The notes: generated by a model from the sequence alone, not told the origin. Shown: positions 24,646-33,885, counted from the first letter of the stretch. The stretch: 64,000 nt of DNA from Phycisphaerales bacterium (GCA_027019265.1 JALUWX010000044.1:1-64000), one strand, 5' to 3'. Numbers and translations: made by a program.

Positions 24646-26139
24646 TCACTCGGAGGCAACACTCTGGGAGGTCTTGGGGGTCTCGTAGACGAGGTCGGTG
24701 CGCGAGGCGCGTTTGACGGGTCGGTAGATCTCGATCGCGAGGGTGTCGTCCTCGGGGGGGAGCCCGGCTCGGTGGTTCGCGACTTCCTTGAGGATCCGTT
24801 CGGACCAGCGACCCTGGAGCCCGGATTCGTCGGTGTCGGTCATCTCGTGCGCGGCGGCGATGATCCGGCGGAGCCCGTCGATCTGGAGCATCTTGCCGTC
24901 CATGGCGCGGGCTTCGGTCGCGCCGTCGGTGTAGGCGATGAGCGAGTCACCCGGGAAGAAGTCGATGGCGACTTCGCCGGATTCGAACTCGGGCTCGGCG
25001 CAGGCGCCGAGGACGAAGGTGGTGGGCTCGATATCCCGGAGTGTGCCGTCTACCCCTCGGATGAATGACGGGGGGTGTCCGCCGGAGGCGTAGAGGAGTT
25101 TGTTCTCGTGGGGGATGACCTTGAGGCAGATGGCCGTCGCGAAGATGGAGTGCTTGGAGAGGGTGAGGTTGATGTATCGGTTCAGGTGGCAGAGGAGTTC
25201 GCCGGGGTTGATGTTGGGCTGTTCTGCGAGGCGGAGATCGATCTCGCCGTGGAGTCGGTTGACGGTGAGGGCGGCGGGGATCCCGTGGCCTGTGACATCG
25301 ACGAGGACGACGGAGAGTGCTTCGCGGCCATCATCGTCGATGTTGACGAGCTGCGCGTGGAGGTAATCTCCTCCGATCTGTCGCATGGGTTCGTAGCGGT
25401 AGACGAAGTGGATGGGTCCGGTGGTGATGGGAGCGGGGAACAGGGCTTCGTGGACCTGGCGCGCGTACGCGAGTTCCTGGCGGATCATCCCGTAGCGATG
25501 GGAGAGAAACTTGTTGGTGGAGCGCTGGAGGCGCTGGTTGTGTCTGAATCCGGAGATGAAGAGCGCGGGGGTGTTGCAGAGGATGGTGATGATCGCGAAG
25601 ATGATGGTGCTCAGGACCCCTGTCCCCTCGAAGACGAGGTGGGAGAAGGAACTCGCGGCGACGACGATCACGATGGGCATGGCCGCTTGTCGGATCGTCC
25701 AGGGGAAGACACAGCACGCGATCCCGTGGGAGAGGATGAAGTACCAGAGGAACATCCCCGTGCGGGGGTAGGCACCGCGCATGATGATCGCGGTGAGCCC
25801 GTCGAGGATGATGAGCCCCATCGAGAACCGGATCACCCGGACGGCGCTGGGGTTTTTTTCGAGGACCACGAGGAGGACGGCGACGTAGCAGAGGACCCAG
25901 ATGACCTGGATCCCGACGGCGACGGCGCTGTTGACCCCCATGGAGGCGTAGACACTGGAGACGGAGGTGTCTGCGAGGAGCCCGAGGACCATGACGATGA
26001 GCCCGAGGACGCCGAGCCCGCCCCAGATCGCGATGAACCAGATCAGGCGACGACGGAGGAGCGAGCTCGTTTCCTGATGGAACGAGTGTCGGAACTCTGA
26101 GGTCTCGAAGGATCCGGATTTGGGGTTGCGTTTGGCCAC
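24646..26139 (-). CDS. Membrane-bound PP2C-type (SpoIIE/RsbU) Ser/Thr phosphatase
   Basis: About 497 residues from GTG 26139, with AAGGA ten bases upstream. Residues about 30-205 hold six or so transmembrane helices (for example LIWFIAIWGGLGVLGLIVMVLGLL). A linker helix (RYGMIRQELAYARQVHEALFP) leads to a PPM phosphatase domain: RQIGGDYLHAQLVN (metal Asp), VLVDVTGHGIPAAL, YASGGHPPSF, IAYTDGATEAR and PPEDDTLAIEI. RsbU/SpoIIE enzymes dephosphorylate an anti-anti-sigma factor in partner-switching. No anti-sigma kinase or STAS gene is adjacent, so the target is unknown. The membrane part is probably the sensor. Confidence 0.88.
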   Translation of the reverse strand: MAKRNPKSGSFETSEFRHSFHQETSSLLRRRLIWFIAIWGGLGVLGLIVMVLGLLADTSVSSVYASMGVNSAVAVGIQVIWVLCYVAVLLVVLEKNPSAVRVIRFSMGLIILDGLTAIIMRGAYPRTGMFLWYFILSHGIACCVFPWTIRQAAMPIVIVVAASSFSHLVFEGTGVLSTIIFAIITILCNTPALFISGFRHNQRLQRSTNKFLSHRYGMIRQELAYARQVHEALFPAPITTGPIHFVYRYEPMRQIGGDYLHAQLVNIDDDGREALSVVLVDVTGHGIPAALTVNRLHGEIDLRLAEQPNINPGELLCHLNRYINLTLSKHSIFATAICLKVIPHENKLLYASGGHPPSFIRGVDGTLRDIEPTTFVLGACAEPEFESGEVAIDFFPGDSLIAYTDGATEARAMDGKMLQIDGLRRIIAAAHEMTDTDESGLQGRWSERILKEVANHRAGLPPEDDTLAIEIYRPVKRASRTDLVYETPKTSQSVASE

Positions 26140-26230
26140 TGGGGAGAGGTCCTTACGGAAGCGCCCGGACGGGACGGCGAACGCTGAGCATACCAAGGTT
26201 TTTGGCGATTGGGCAATGCGAAGAGGGGGA

Positions 26231-26824
26231 TCAGCGCGGATCCTTGTCCTGATCGCGTGTTTTCCCGGGTTCCCAGAGGACATCGGCGCGCCCGTCGTCG
26301 TTCGCGACCCGCGCGAGGACGAAGAGCAGGTCGCTCAGACGGTTGATGTAGGTGAGGGCGAGGGGATTGGTGTGGTCCGGGTCGTGGTGGATGAGGGTGA
26401 CGATGGATCGTTCGGCGCGACGCGCGACGGTCCGCGCGACGTGGAGGTGGGAGGCCGCGGATGATCCGCCGGGGAGGACGAAGCTCGTCAAGGGGGTGAG
26501 TTTGTCGTTGCAGTCGTCGATGGCGCGTTCGAGACGGTCGATCTGGGACTGGGTGATCCGGAGCTGGGTGGAGGGATCTGCTTCGGGGGTTGAGGGGATA
26601 CAGAGATCCGCGCCGAGATCGAAGAGGTCGTGCTGGATGGAGCGGAGGAGGGGCTGGGTTTCGGGTGGCGCGTGGAGGATGGCGACCCCGAGGACGGCGT
26701 TGGTTTCGTCCACATCGCCGTAGGCGCTGACCCGGGGGTCGTCCTTGGGGACCCGTGCTCCGGTTCCGAGCCCGGTGGAGCCGTCGTCTCCCGATCTGGT
26801 GTAGATTTTGGTAAGTTTGACCAT
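26231..26824 (-). CDS. Cob(I)alamin adenosyltransferase, PduO type
   Basis: 197 residues; adenosylates cob(I)alamin or cob(I)yrinate with ATP to make coenzyme B12. Family marks are KIYTRSGDDGSTGL at the N-terminus, RVSAYGDVDETNAVLG, FVLPGGSSAASHLHVARTVARRAERS, and YINRLSDLLFVLARVAND. ATG 26824 is the clear start. The very long frame extending upstream to 28054 is antisense to recJ and not coding. B12-dependent enzymes are not seen in the window. Confidence 0.93.
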   Translation of the reverse strand: MVKLTKIYTRSGDDGSTGLGTGARVPKDDPRVSAYGDVDETNAVLGVAILHAPPETQPLLRSIQHDLFDLGADLCIPSTPEADPSTQLRITQSQIDRLERAIDDCNDKLTPLTSFVLPGGSSAASHLHVARTVARRAERSIVTLIHHDPDHTNPLALTYINRLSDLLFVLARVANDDGRADVLWEPGKTRDQDKDPR

Positions 26825-26902
26825 GGTGATCGAGTCTATCGTGTCCGATCCTCCGGACCCACCCTTTCTGTGGGTCCCCCACTTCTTCCCGACCAAGCGA
26901 CG

Positions 26903-28687
26903 ATGGAGCGTCCCTTGACTGAGCAACTGATCGATTCGCACGATGCGCCGACCACGACGACGATCCGGGGGATGACCCGGCTGTGGTCGGTTCGGGGTGG
27001 TGGATCGGGTGGGTCCCTGGTCGATCGGGTGCTGTCCGCGCGGGGGGTGACGGATCCGGAGGAGATCCGAGCGATCCTGAACCCGAGCATGGGGGCGCTC
27101 CATGATCCTTCGCTGATCCCTGATCTGGACCTTGCCGCGGAGCGGATCCTCCGCGCGGCGAAGGACGGGGAACGGATCGTGATCTACGGGGATTACGACG
27201 TTGACGGTGTGACGGCGAGTTCGATCCTGGTGCACACGCTCCGGATGATCGCGCCGAGGGCGGATGTGGGGACGTACATCCCCCACCGGGTGGAGGAGGG
27301 GTACGGGCTCAATGTGGAATCGATCGATCAACTCGCTGACGAGGGGGCGCGGGTTGTGGTGAGTGTGGACTGCGGGATCACAGCGATCGATCCCGCGCTC
27401 CGCGCGAAGGAACGGGGGATCGATCTGATCATCACGGACCACCACAACCCGCCGGAGACGATCGAAGAGATGCCCGAGGCCTTTGCGGTGGTGCATCCCC
27501 GTCGCCCGGACTCTGGGTATCCGTTCGGGGAGTTGTGCGGCGCTGGGGTAGCGTTCAAGCTTGCGTGGCGGCTCGCGACACTCGATCAGGGATCGGATCG
27601 GGTGAGCAACGCGATGCGCGGGCATTTGGTGGAGATGCTGGCGCTGGCCGCGCTCGGGACGATCGCGGATGTGGTGCCCTTGGTGGACGAGAACCGGATC
27701 ATCGCACGCTTTGGGTTGTCGATGGTCCGGAAGACACGGATCGAGGGGATGTCGGCGCTGATCGAGGCATCGGGGCTCGGGTCGGACAAGATCGATACGG
27801 AGGCCGTCGGGTTCCGGCTCGCGCCTCGTTTGAATGCGATCGGGCGATTGGGTCATGCGCGGGAGGCGCTGGAGTTGCTGACGGAGGCGCGGGGGGTCCG
27901 GGCGCAGGAGCTGGCGCATCGATTGTCGATGGTGAACGAAGAGCGTCGCGCGATGGAGCGGAAGATCCTCGATCAAGCGATCGAGCTCGCTGAGGAACAG
28001 GGGATGACGGGGAATGATCGTCGCGCGATCGTGCTCGCGCAAGAGGACTGGCACCCGGGGGTGGTCGGGATCGTGTGCTCTCGTTTGGTCGATCGGTACG
28101 CGCGCCCGGCGATCCTGATGACGAAGTCGGAGGGGCGCTGCAAGGGTTCGGGTCGATCAATCGAGGGGTACAACCTGCACGGCGCGATCGGTTCGTGCGC
28201 GGAGCACCTGACGAGCTTCGGGGGTCACGACATGGCCGCGGGTTTGGGGTGTAAGGAGTCGAGCTTCGAGTCGTTCGCGCAGGCGATGATCGAGCATGCG
28301 AACTCGGCGCTGAGCCCGGACGATCTGATCCGGAAGGTGACGATCGATACGGATGCGAGTGTGGACGAACTGGATGTCACGACGATCGAATCGCTCGAGA
28401 CGATCGGGCCGTTCGGTGCTGGGAACCCTCGGGTCCGGGTGCTGGTGGAGGGCGCGGTGCTTGATCGGGACGCGGCGCCGTTCGGGAAGGGTGCGAAGCA
28501 CCTATCGCTGTTCGTGAAGGATCCGAACGGGTCGCGCGTGGCGCGGGTGATCGGATGGGATTGGTTCGATCGGGGACAGTCGCTGCGCCGGGGCCAGCCC
28601 GTGGATCTGGTGCTCGAACCCGCGGTGTCCCGATGGAACGGACGCGCGAATCCCGAGCCCGTGCTCGTGGATCTGCGCGTGCGTTGA
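26903..28687 (+). CDS. recJ: Single-stranded-DNA-specific 5'-3' exonuclease RecJ
   Basis: 594 residues, full length for RecJ; works in recombinational repair and mismatch repair. DHH-family motifs are all present: DYDVDG at 97-102, VDCG near 155-158, DHH at 179-181, and the DHHA1 motif GGH at 440-442 within SFGGHDMAAGLG. The C-terminal OB-like part (KHLSLFVKDPNGSRVARVIGW) follows. ATG 26903 starts MERPLTEQ; the upstream in-frame extension overlaps the divergent adenosyltransferase and is rejected. Confidence 0.95.
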   Translation: MERPLTEQLIDSHDAPTTTTIRGMTRLWSVRGGGSGGSLVDRVLSARGVTDPEEIRAILNPSMGALHDPSLIPDLDLAAERILRAAKDGERIVIYGDYDVDGVTASSILVHTLRMIAPRADVGTYIPHRVEEGYGLNVESIDQLADEGARVVVSVDCGITAIDPALRAKERGIDLIITDHHNPPETIEEMPEAFAVVHPRRPDSGYPFGELCGAGVAFKLAWRLATLDQGSDRVSNAMRGHLVEMLALAALGTIADVVPLVDENRIIARFGLSMVRKTRIEGMSALIEASGLGSDKIDTEAVGFRLAPRLNAIGRLGHAREALELLTEARGVRAQELAHRLSMVNEERRAMERKILDQAIELAEEQGMTGNDRRAIVLAQEDWHPGVVGIVCSRLVDRYARPAILMTKSEGRCKGSGRSIEGYNLHGAIGSCAEHLTSFGGHDMAAGLGCKESSFESFAQAMIEHANSALSPDDLIRKVTIDTDASVDELDVTTIESLETIGPFGAGNPRVRVLVEGAVLDRDAAPFGKGAKHLSLFVKDPNGSRVARVIGWDWFDRGQSLRRGQPVDLVLEPAVSRWNGRANPEPVLVDLRVR

Positions 28688-28706
28688 TCTGAACTGTGAA
28701 AGTGGA

Positions 28707-29939
28707 TCAGTCGTCCGCGCCGGGCGCGGTCGCGACGATCGCTTGCTCGAGGAACGACGCGAACCGCGCGTACTGGGGGTTGTTCGGGTCGAGCTGCGCG
28801 GCGCGGTTGGCGCTGGCGAGTGCTCGATCGACCTGACCCAGGTCACGCTCGATCATGGCGCGGAAGGCGAAGAGCTCCGCGTCCTTGTTGTTGCGGTCGA
28901 TCGCATCGTTGATGGAGATGTAGGCGGCGTTGATGTCTTCGGCGTCGTGGTGGATCATCGCCCAGAGGACGAAGCCCTCGTGGGAGTTGGGCGCGAGCGC
29001 GACGATGCGCGATGCGGCGCGGCGCGCGGTCCGGGTGTCGTGGACCATGAGGGAGGTCTGCCCGAGCCCGACCCACGATTCGATATCGCTCTGCCCTTGC
29101 TTCCCGGAGATGAGGTCCTGGTAGAGGGTTCGTGCTTCGACGGGACGCCCGGTCCCGACGAGGGCTTGCGCGTGCATGAGCTTGAGGTCGCGCCGGTCCT
29201 TGTTGTTGTACTGGGAGAGGAGCTTGTCGAGGTTGCGTTCTGCGTCACGGAAGTTCCCGTTGAGGAGCTGCGCGTGGACGAGCTGCTCGAGGATCTGATC
29301 GTCGTCGGGCGCGAGGAGACGCGCATCGCTGAAGTGCTGCTCCGCTTGGACGGTATCGTTCTCGATGAGCGCGATCTGTCCGAGGGTCTGGCGGATCCCG
29401 GCGTTGTCGTTGGCCATGGGGATGGTGAGGAGGTAGGAGCGGGCTTCGGCGAGCTGATCGAGGTCGATCATCATCTCGGCGGCCGCGACGGCGTGGGAGG
29501 CGGAGTAGTCGTCGAGCTCGCAGGCGTTCTTGAAGTGGACGAGCGCGTCCTCGGGTCGGTTGAGTCGCTCGAAGACGACACCGAGGTAGTACTGGGTGTC
29601 GGGGTCCTGGGGGTTGATGGCTTCGGCTTCCTGGAGAGAGCGGATGGCCGCGCCGAGTTCGCCCATCTCGATGAGGATCCGTCCCTTGAGGACGTGGCTC
29701 TTGACGACCTGGTCGTTGATCTGGAGGGAGCCATCGACCTTGTCGAGCGCTTTCTCGAGGTCACCCGCGAGGAAGGCCTGACGCGCGAGATCCCACTCGG
29801 TCGCGCTCTTCATGAAGCTCATCCGTTCCTCGGCGAGGGAGATGTGCTCCTTGGTGTACTTGCCGTGACCACCGACGCACCCGGTGAGGGCGATCGAGAG
29901 GGCTGAGAGGAGAAGCGGTGCTGTAGCGCGTGATCGCAT
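28707..29939 (-). CDS. TPR-repeat lipoprotein of the secretin locus
   Basis: 410 residues with a lipoprotein signal (LLLSALSIALTG-C21), so exported and lipid-anchored, presumably to the outer membrane. The mature part is a chain of about nine TPR units, for example LEKALDKVDGSLQIND, LGAAIRSLQEAEAINPQDPD, PEDALVHFKNACELDD and VDRALASANRAAQLDPNN. TPR lipoproteins such as PilF/PilW act as pilotins for secretin assembly, and this gene lies 58 bases downstream of the secretin gene on the same strand. ATG 29939 is chosen for the signal peptide. The pilotin-like role is inferred. Confidence 0.85.
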   Translation of the reverse strand: MRSRATAPLLLSALSIALTGCVGGHGKYTKEHISLAEERMSFMKSATEWDLARQAFLAGDLEKALDKVDGSLQINDQVVKSHVLKGRILIEMGELGAAIRSLQEAEAINPQDPDTQYYLGVVFERLNRPEDALVHFKNACELDDYSASHAVAAAEMMIDLDQLAEARSYLLTIPMANDNAGIRQTLGQIALIENDTVQAEQHFSDARLLAPDDDQILEQLVHAQLLNGNFRDAERNLDKLLSQYNNKDRRDLKLMHAQALVGTGRPVEARTLYQDLISGKQGQSDIESWVGLGQTSLMVHDTRTARRAASRIVALAPNSHEGFVLWAMIHHDAEDINAAYISINDAIDRNNKDAELFAFRAMIERDLGQVDRALASANRAAQLDPNNPQYARFASFLEQAIVATAPGADD

Positions 29940-29956
29940 GTTCTGTTGTCTCCCGG

Positions 29957-29970
29957 GGCAAACACACCCG
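29957..29970 (-). repeat. 14-base motif, copy 1
   Basis: GGCAAACACACCCG as read on +; an identical copy lies at 32770-32783. Each is in the leader of a minus-strand gene of the secretin locus (the TPR lipoprotein here). Confidence 0.5.
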
Positions 29971-29997
29971 TTGGGGTTCGGGCTGAGCCCGTTGGAT

Positions 29998-32724
29998 TTA
30001 GTCATCGCTGGTGGGCACGGTCGCGAACGTCGAGGTGGTCTCTTCGTCCGAGCTGGACTCGTCGGAGTCGTCGGTGTTGCTTGCGTGGGTCCAGTCGGAC
30101 ATGGTGAGGGGCCAATCGATCTGGAAGGCGCCCCCGTTGGGGAGCGCGATGATCAGCTGTCCCTGGTACTCGTCCTGGTACTCCATGTTCATGAAGGAGC
30201 CCGCGCTGTTGGGGTCCTGGAGCGAGAGCTCGTGGGAGTAGAACGGGTCCGCGAGGTTCTGGGGCGCTTCGCTCAGGATGGTGTTCCAGGATTCGTTGTC
30301 CGTGAAGGACTGGTCTTCCTGGAGCGGGCCGGCGAAGAGACTGTTGTCGTTCGCGAACACGTCGAACTGGGCGTCCTCGAAGGACCCGAACTCATCGACC
30401 TCTGAGATCAGCCAGTCCGATTCGCTGGACGGCTCCTGCGCGAACTCGTCGGCGATCGGGGTCGGGTTGGATTCCATCGCGACTTCGTCGCTGAAGGACT
30501 CGGGCTCGAACACCTCCACGTACTCGGAGTCGGTCGAGGCATCGCTCATCGGGCCGGTTTCGGTCACTTCGGCGATAGTGCTGTCGCTTGGGTCCTGCTC
30601 CTCGAAGGAGGGATCGAAGGTTTCGACCTGATCGTTCTGCTGTTCCTGCGCGATCTCGTCGCTGAGGAACTGCGGCTCGACCTGCTGGTAGGGCTGGGCG
30701 TTGCTCGGATCGCTTGCGCCGGCGACTTCGGATGAGTCCACGGGCTGATCGTTGTCGCCCTTGCGTTCGTCGAGCCAGGCGTTGAAGAAGTTCTTGGTGT
30801 AGACGACCCGGTCGTCGTTGGGGACGATCAGCTCGTCCTGGAGGATGTGCTTGAGCATGGAGCGGTTGGGCATGACCTTGAGTTCGCTGGTCAGCTCGGT
30901 CCGGAGTGCTCGCGCATCGGTGGACATGGGGTAGAGGTGGAGGGCGAGGTCGATCTTGGCGAGCGCCTTCTCGACCATCCCGTCGTCGGCGAGACGACGC
31001 GCATCGATGAGGAGCTGACCCACACGACGCTCACGGGACCAGGGGAGGAGACCCTTGCGCGACCCGAAGCGGGCGTGCTCGATGTAGTCCTCGGCGAGGG
31101 CGCCGTCCTGGGTGAGGTTGGTGTCGTTCACGAGCGACGGCGTGATGAGGAAGATGATTTCCGATCGGCGCGTCGAGTCGTCGTGACCCTTGAACGCGGC
31201 GCCGATGATGGGGATGTCGCCGAGGAGGGGGACCTGACGGCGGGTCGCGGTGGTGGTTTCGGTGAACAGACCGCCCAGCACGACGGTCTGACCGTCGCGG
31301 ACCATGACGTTGGTCGTCATTTCCGTGGTGTCTTCGTCGGGGATGGTGACGGCGTTGCCGCCCGAGTCGGTGATTTCACGGAGCGTGAAGCTCGAGACCT
31401 GCGGGCGGAGCTCGAGACGGATGATCCCGTTCTTCGAGACGAACGGGCGGACGGCGAGCTGGGTACCGACATCGAGGAACTCGACGGTCTGGGTGGTCGA
31501 GGTCTGGGTCGTGGTCGTGTTGAGGTAACCGACCCGGGTACCGACGAGCACCCGCGCGGGCTGACGGTTGAGGGTGAGGATCTTGGGATTGCTCACGACG
31601 GTGACGTCGGTCACTTCATCGAGCACACGCATGAAGACGGCGACGTCGCCGTTCACGAGACCGGCCTTGAGGGTACCAGGGCCGGAAGTGTTGCCCGCGT
31701 TGGACTGGACGCCTCCCGCGTCGGAGGAGGTCCCGTTGGGGACGTTGACGGCGGTTCCGGCGACGGTTTCGCCGCGTCCGGAGATGAGCCCGTCGATGAC
31801 GTTGAGGGGGCCACCGATGGTGTCGCCGACGAAGTCGGTGAAGTTCAGGTTCTTGATGAGAGCGAAGTCGACACCGAAAGCGTTGGCTTCGTTGAGGGTG
31901 GTCTGAAGGATCGTGGACTCGATCAGGACCTGCTCGGGCTTGGTGTCGAGCTCGGAGATGAGCGCCATGATCTCCTCGACGTTCTCCTCGTAGTCGTGGA
32001 TGACGATCTGGGCCGTCGAAGCGTAGTTGTCCGCGCCGACGGGGACGCCGTCCTGGATCGAGAAGGACTCGGTGGCGGCGTGGGTGGTGATGGAGCCGTC
32101 GTCGGTGAGGAGCTGACGCGCGAACTCGGCGGCGTCGGCGGCGTTGAGGTAGTCGAGGGTGATGACGCGCGAGACACGGGTGCGCGCCGCTTGCTCGAAG
32201 GCCTCAAGCTCTTCACGGGTGTAGACGTAGATGAAGTTCCCCCGCTCGATGTAGCCGAACCCGTTGACGTGGAGGATGGCGTCGAGGGCTTCATAGAAGG
32301 TGACGCCGTAGAGGTCCGCGGTGACGGAGGCCTGGACGGCGTTGGAGGAGATGATGTTCCGCTCGGACTGGATGGAGAGGAGCTGGAGGATGTTGCCCAG
32401 GTCCTCGTTGTTCACGTGGAGATCGACGAGGTCGTATTCGTTGACCCCGACGGCGCCTTCGAGGGCGGCGAGGTCTTCTTCGCTGTTCGTGTCATCGAAC
32501 TGCTGGTCTTCGTAGTAGGTGTCGTCGTACCCGGGATCCTGCTCGGGTTGTTGATCGGCTTGCTGGGTGAACGCTTGGAGGAGCCCGAAAGCTCCGGACT
32601 CGGATTCGTCCTGCGCGAAGGCGGTGCTGGCGCTGCCGGCGACACTCGCGATGACGATCGCGGGGGTCAGGACACCCGAGATGGCGCGGGTCAGGATCGG
32701 GCGGCGGGAATCGTTCGGCTTCAT
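29998..32724 (-). CDS. Type II/IV pilus secretin (GspD/PilQ-like) with long C-terminal extension
   Basis: 908 residues. The signal peptide ends ASTAFA-Q. Residues about 97-165 are an STN/N0 domain (DLHVNNEDLGNILQLLSIQSE), followed by N-type domains. The secretin core contains VLIESTILQTTLNEANAFGVDF, TVVSNPKILTLNRQPARVLVG, VGTQLAVRPFVSKNGIIRLEL, and VMVRDGQTVVLGGLFTETTTATRRQVPLLGDIPIIGAAFKG, ending near residue 535 with IIFLITPSLV. Unusually, about 370 residues follow: a helical TPR-like part, then a very acidic Ser/Asp/Glu/Gln-rich stretch and a folded-looking end (QLIIALPNGGAFQIDWPL). It should form an outer-membrane channel for pseudopilus- or pilus-driven export. Confidence 0.9.
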   Translation of the reverse strand: MKPNDSRRPILTRAISGVLTPAIVIASVAGSASTAFAQDESESGAFGLLQAFTQQADQQPEQDPGYDDTYYEDQQFDDTNSEEDLAALEGAVGVNEYDLVDLHVNNEDLGNILQLLSIQSERNIISSNAVQASVTADLYGVTFYEALDAILHVNGFGYIERGNFIYVYTREELEAFEQAARTRVSRVITLDYLNAADAAEFARQLLTDDGSITTHAATESFSIQDGVPVGADNYASTAQIVIHDYEENVEEIMALISELDTKPEQVLIESTILQTTLNEANAFGVDFALIKNLNFTDFVGDTIGGPLNVIDGLISGRGETVAGTAVNVPNGTSSDAGGVQSNAGNTSGPGTLKAGLVNGDVAVFMRVLDEVTDVTVVSNPKILTLNRQPARVLVGTRVGYLNTTTTQTSTTQTVEFLDVGTQLAVRPFVSKNGIIRLELRPQVSSFTLREITDSGGNAVTIPDEDTTEMTTNVMVRDGQTVVLGGLFTETTTATRRQVPLLGDIPIIGAAFKGHDDSTRRSEIIFLITPSLVNDTNLTQDGALAEDYIEHARFGSRKGLLPWSRERRVGQLLIDARRLADDGMVEKALAKIDLALHLYPMSTDARALRTELTSELKVMPNRSMLKHILQDELIVPNDDRVVYTKNFFNAWLDERKGDNDQPVDSSEVAGASDPSNAQPYQQVEPQFLSDEIAQEQQNDQVETFDPSFEEQDPSDSTIAEVTETGPMSDASTDSEYVEVFEPESFSDEVAMESNPTPIADEFAQEPSSESDWLISEVDEFGSFEDAQFDVFANDNSLFAGPLQEDQSFTDNESWNTILSEAPQNLADPFYSHELSLQDPNSAGSFMNMEYQDEYQGQLIIALPNGGAFQIDWPLTMSDWTHASNTDDSDESSSDEETTSTFATVPTSDD

Positions 32725-32769
32725 GGGTATCACCCTCGCGCGTGCGATTGATCTCGTGGTCCCGTTCGC

Positions 32770-32783
32770 GGCAAACACACCCG
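32770..32783 (-). repeat. 14-base motif, copy 2
   Basis: Identical to 29957-29970 and located 46 bases before the secretin start codon (minus strand). Possible shared regulatory element. Confidence 0.5.
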
Positions 32784-32923
32784 CGCTCCGGACCTCTGTG
32801 TTGCCTATCGATCGGCGTTGAGGGCGACCCACTTTGCCCATCCCTTCGAGAACTCCGTCGAATCACCCCCCTAGCTTCACGTTCCTGGTCCGGGAACCAA
32901 ACACATGAACAGGGGAGTGCGCG

Positions 32924-33205
32924 TCAGGGCTGTTCGGGGACATCGGGCTGCGCATCGTCCTGATCGTCATCGTCGTCATCGACGGACGGATCTTCGGGGT
33001 GCGCGGTATTATCGTGATCGTGGGAGTCGATCGACGAGGGGTCGGAGTCCTTCGGGGACAGCTCGTCTTCCGGCTCAGCGAGGACGGTGCGCGGGATGTC
33101 CGTGACGAGGCGCAGCTTCGCCCAGATGAGCACGCCGGCGAGGGTGCCGACCCCGAGCATCAGGGTGAGTGCTTTGTTGAAACGATGGGGTGAGCGTGTG
33201 CGCAT
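32924..33205 (-). CDS. Small single-pass membrane protein with acidic tail
   Basis: 93 residues. A basic start (MRTRSPHRFNK), one hydrophobic segment (ALTLMLGVGTLAGVLIWA), then a roughly 55-residue tail dominated by Asp, Glu, Pro and Ser that ends in a run of seven Asp residues and similar acidic stretches. It resembles no family I recognise. Lying between the FimT-like pseudopilin and the secretin genes on the same strand, it might be a periplasmic linker of the export machine, but that rests only on location. Codon composition is like its neighbours, so it is probably real. Confidence 0.6.
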   Translation of the reverse strand: MRTRSPHRFNKALTLMLGVGTLAGVLIWAKLRLVTDIPRTVLAEPEDELSPKDSDPSSIDSHDHDNTAHPEDPSVDDDDDDQDDAQPDVPEQP

Positions 33206-33284
33206 GTCGGGCCTCCGGATCGGGAGGATCGGCGATCGGGCGCGGTGACTTGTGCGGGACCCCGTGGAACGGGGGTTTCGGTGA

Positions 33285-33839
33285 TTAGTCGATCTGCACG
33301 ACCGTCACACGTCCGGTGAACGCGGCGATATCGATCCTGAACGCGGAATCCGGGCCGGTGATCGTGATCGATCCGCCGTCCGAGAGCGTGGTCGATCCGG
33401 CGGCGGCGACGGGGGCGCCCTGCTCGTCGAAGATCAGCGCGGTCCCCGAGTTGAGGGAGATATCGCTGATATAGGCGCCACCGAAGCGTTCGTTGTCCAT
33501 GTGGAGGCGGTACCGCTCGTCGGGACCTTTGGGATCGAAGAGCGCGTCGGCTTCGACGTCGATGGATTCGCCGACGACTTCGCAGAGGGTGTACATGTTC
33601 GCGTCCTCGTCGAAGACGACGGCGCGGGGCTCCTGGTATCCGAGCGCATCCATCTGCGCGAAGGTGATATCAGCGACGACGGCGCGGACGGCGGCCTGGG
33701 TGCGGAGGACACCGAGCGAGCGCATGGAGGGGAGGACCATGGTCCCGGCGATCCCGAGGATCGTCACGGTGATGAGCATCTCGACGAGGGTGTACCCGCG
33801 CCGATGGTTCCGTGCTCGTCTGGTTGTCGTCGAGATCAT
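33285..33839 (-). CDS. GspH/FimT-type pseudopilin
   Basis: 184 residues. The prepilin leader RRG/YTLVEMLITVTILGIAGTMVLPSM has Gly at -1 and Glu at +5, followed by a hydrophobic alpha-helix. The remainder is beta-rich with Gly/Thr-rich strands (ERYRLHMDNERFGGAYISDI, TTLSDGGSITITGPDSAFRI), as in minor pseudopilins that cap the pseudopilus. It is processed by a prepilin peptidase not seen in the window. ATG 33839 is used; the open frame upstream overlaps the next pseudopilin gene. Confidence 0.85.
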   Translation of the reverse strand: MISTTTRRARNHRRGYTLVEMLITVTILGIAGTMVLPSMRSLGVLRTQAAVRAVVADITFAQMDALGYQEPRAVVFDEDANMYTLCEVVGESIDVEADALFDPKGPDERYRLHMDNERFGGAYISDISLNSGTALIFDEQGAPVAAAGSTTLSDGGSITITGPDSAFRIDIAAFTGRVTVVQID

Positions 33840-33885
33840 GGGATCCTCCGATCGTCCTGCGTGCGCCGAGCGTTGGTTCTGTTCA

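Noticed and set aside
26825-28054. Upstream extension of the cobalamin adenosyltransferase frame
   Set aside because: Antisense to recJ; the family start MVKLTKIYTRSGD fixes the beginning at 26824.
30847-32751. 634-codon frame on + across the secretin gene
   Set aside because: Gly/Val/Glu/Asp-rich antisense shadow of the secretin, with no domain or ribosome-binding site.
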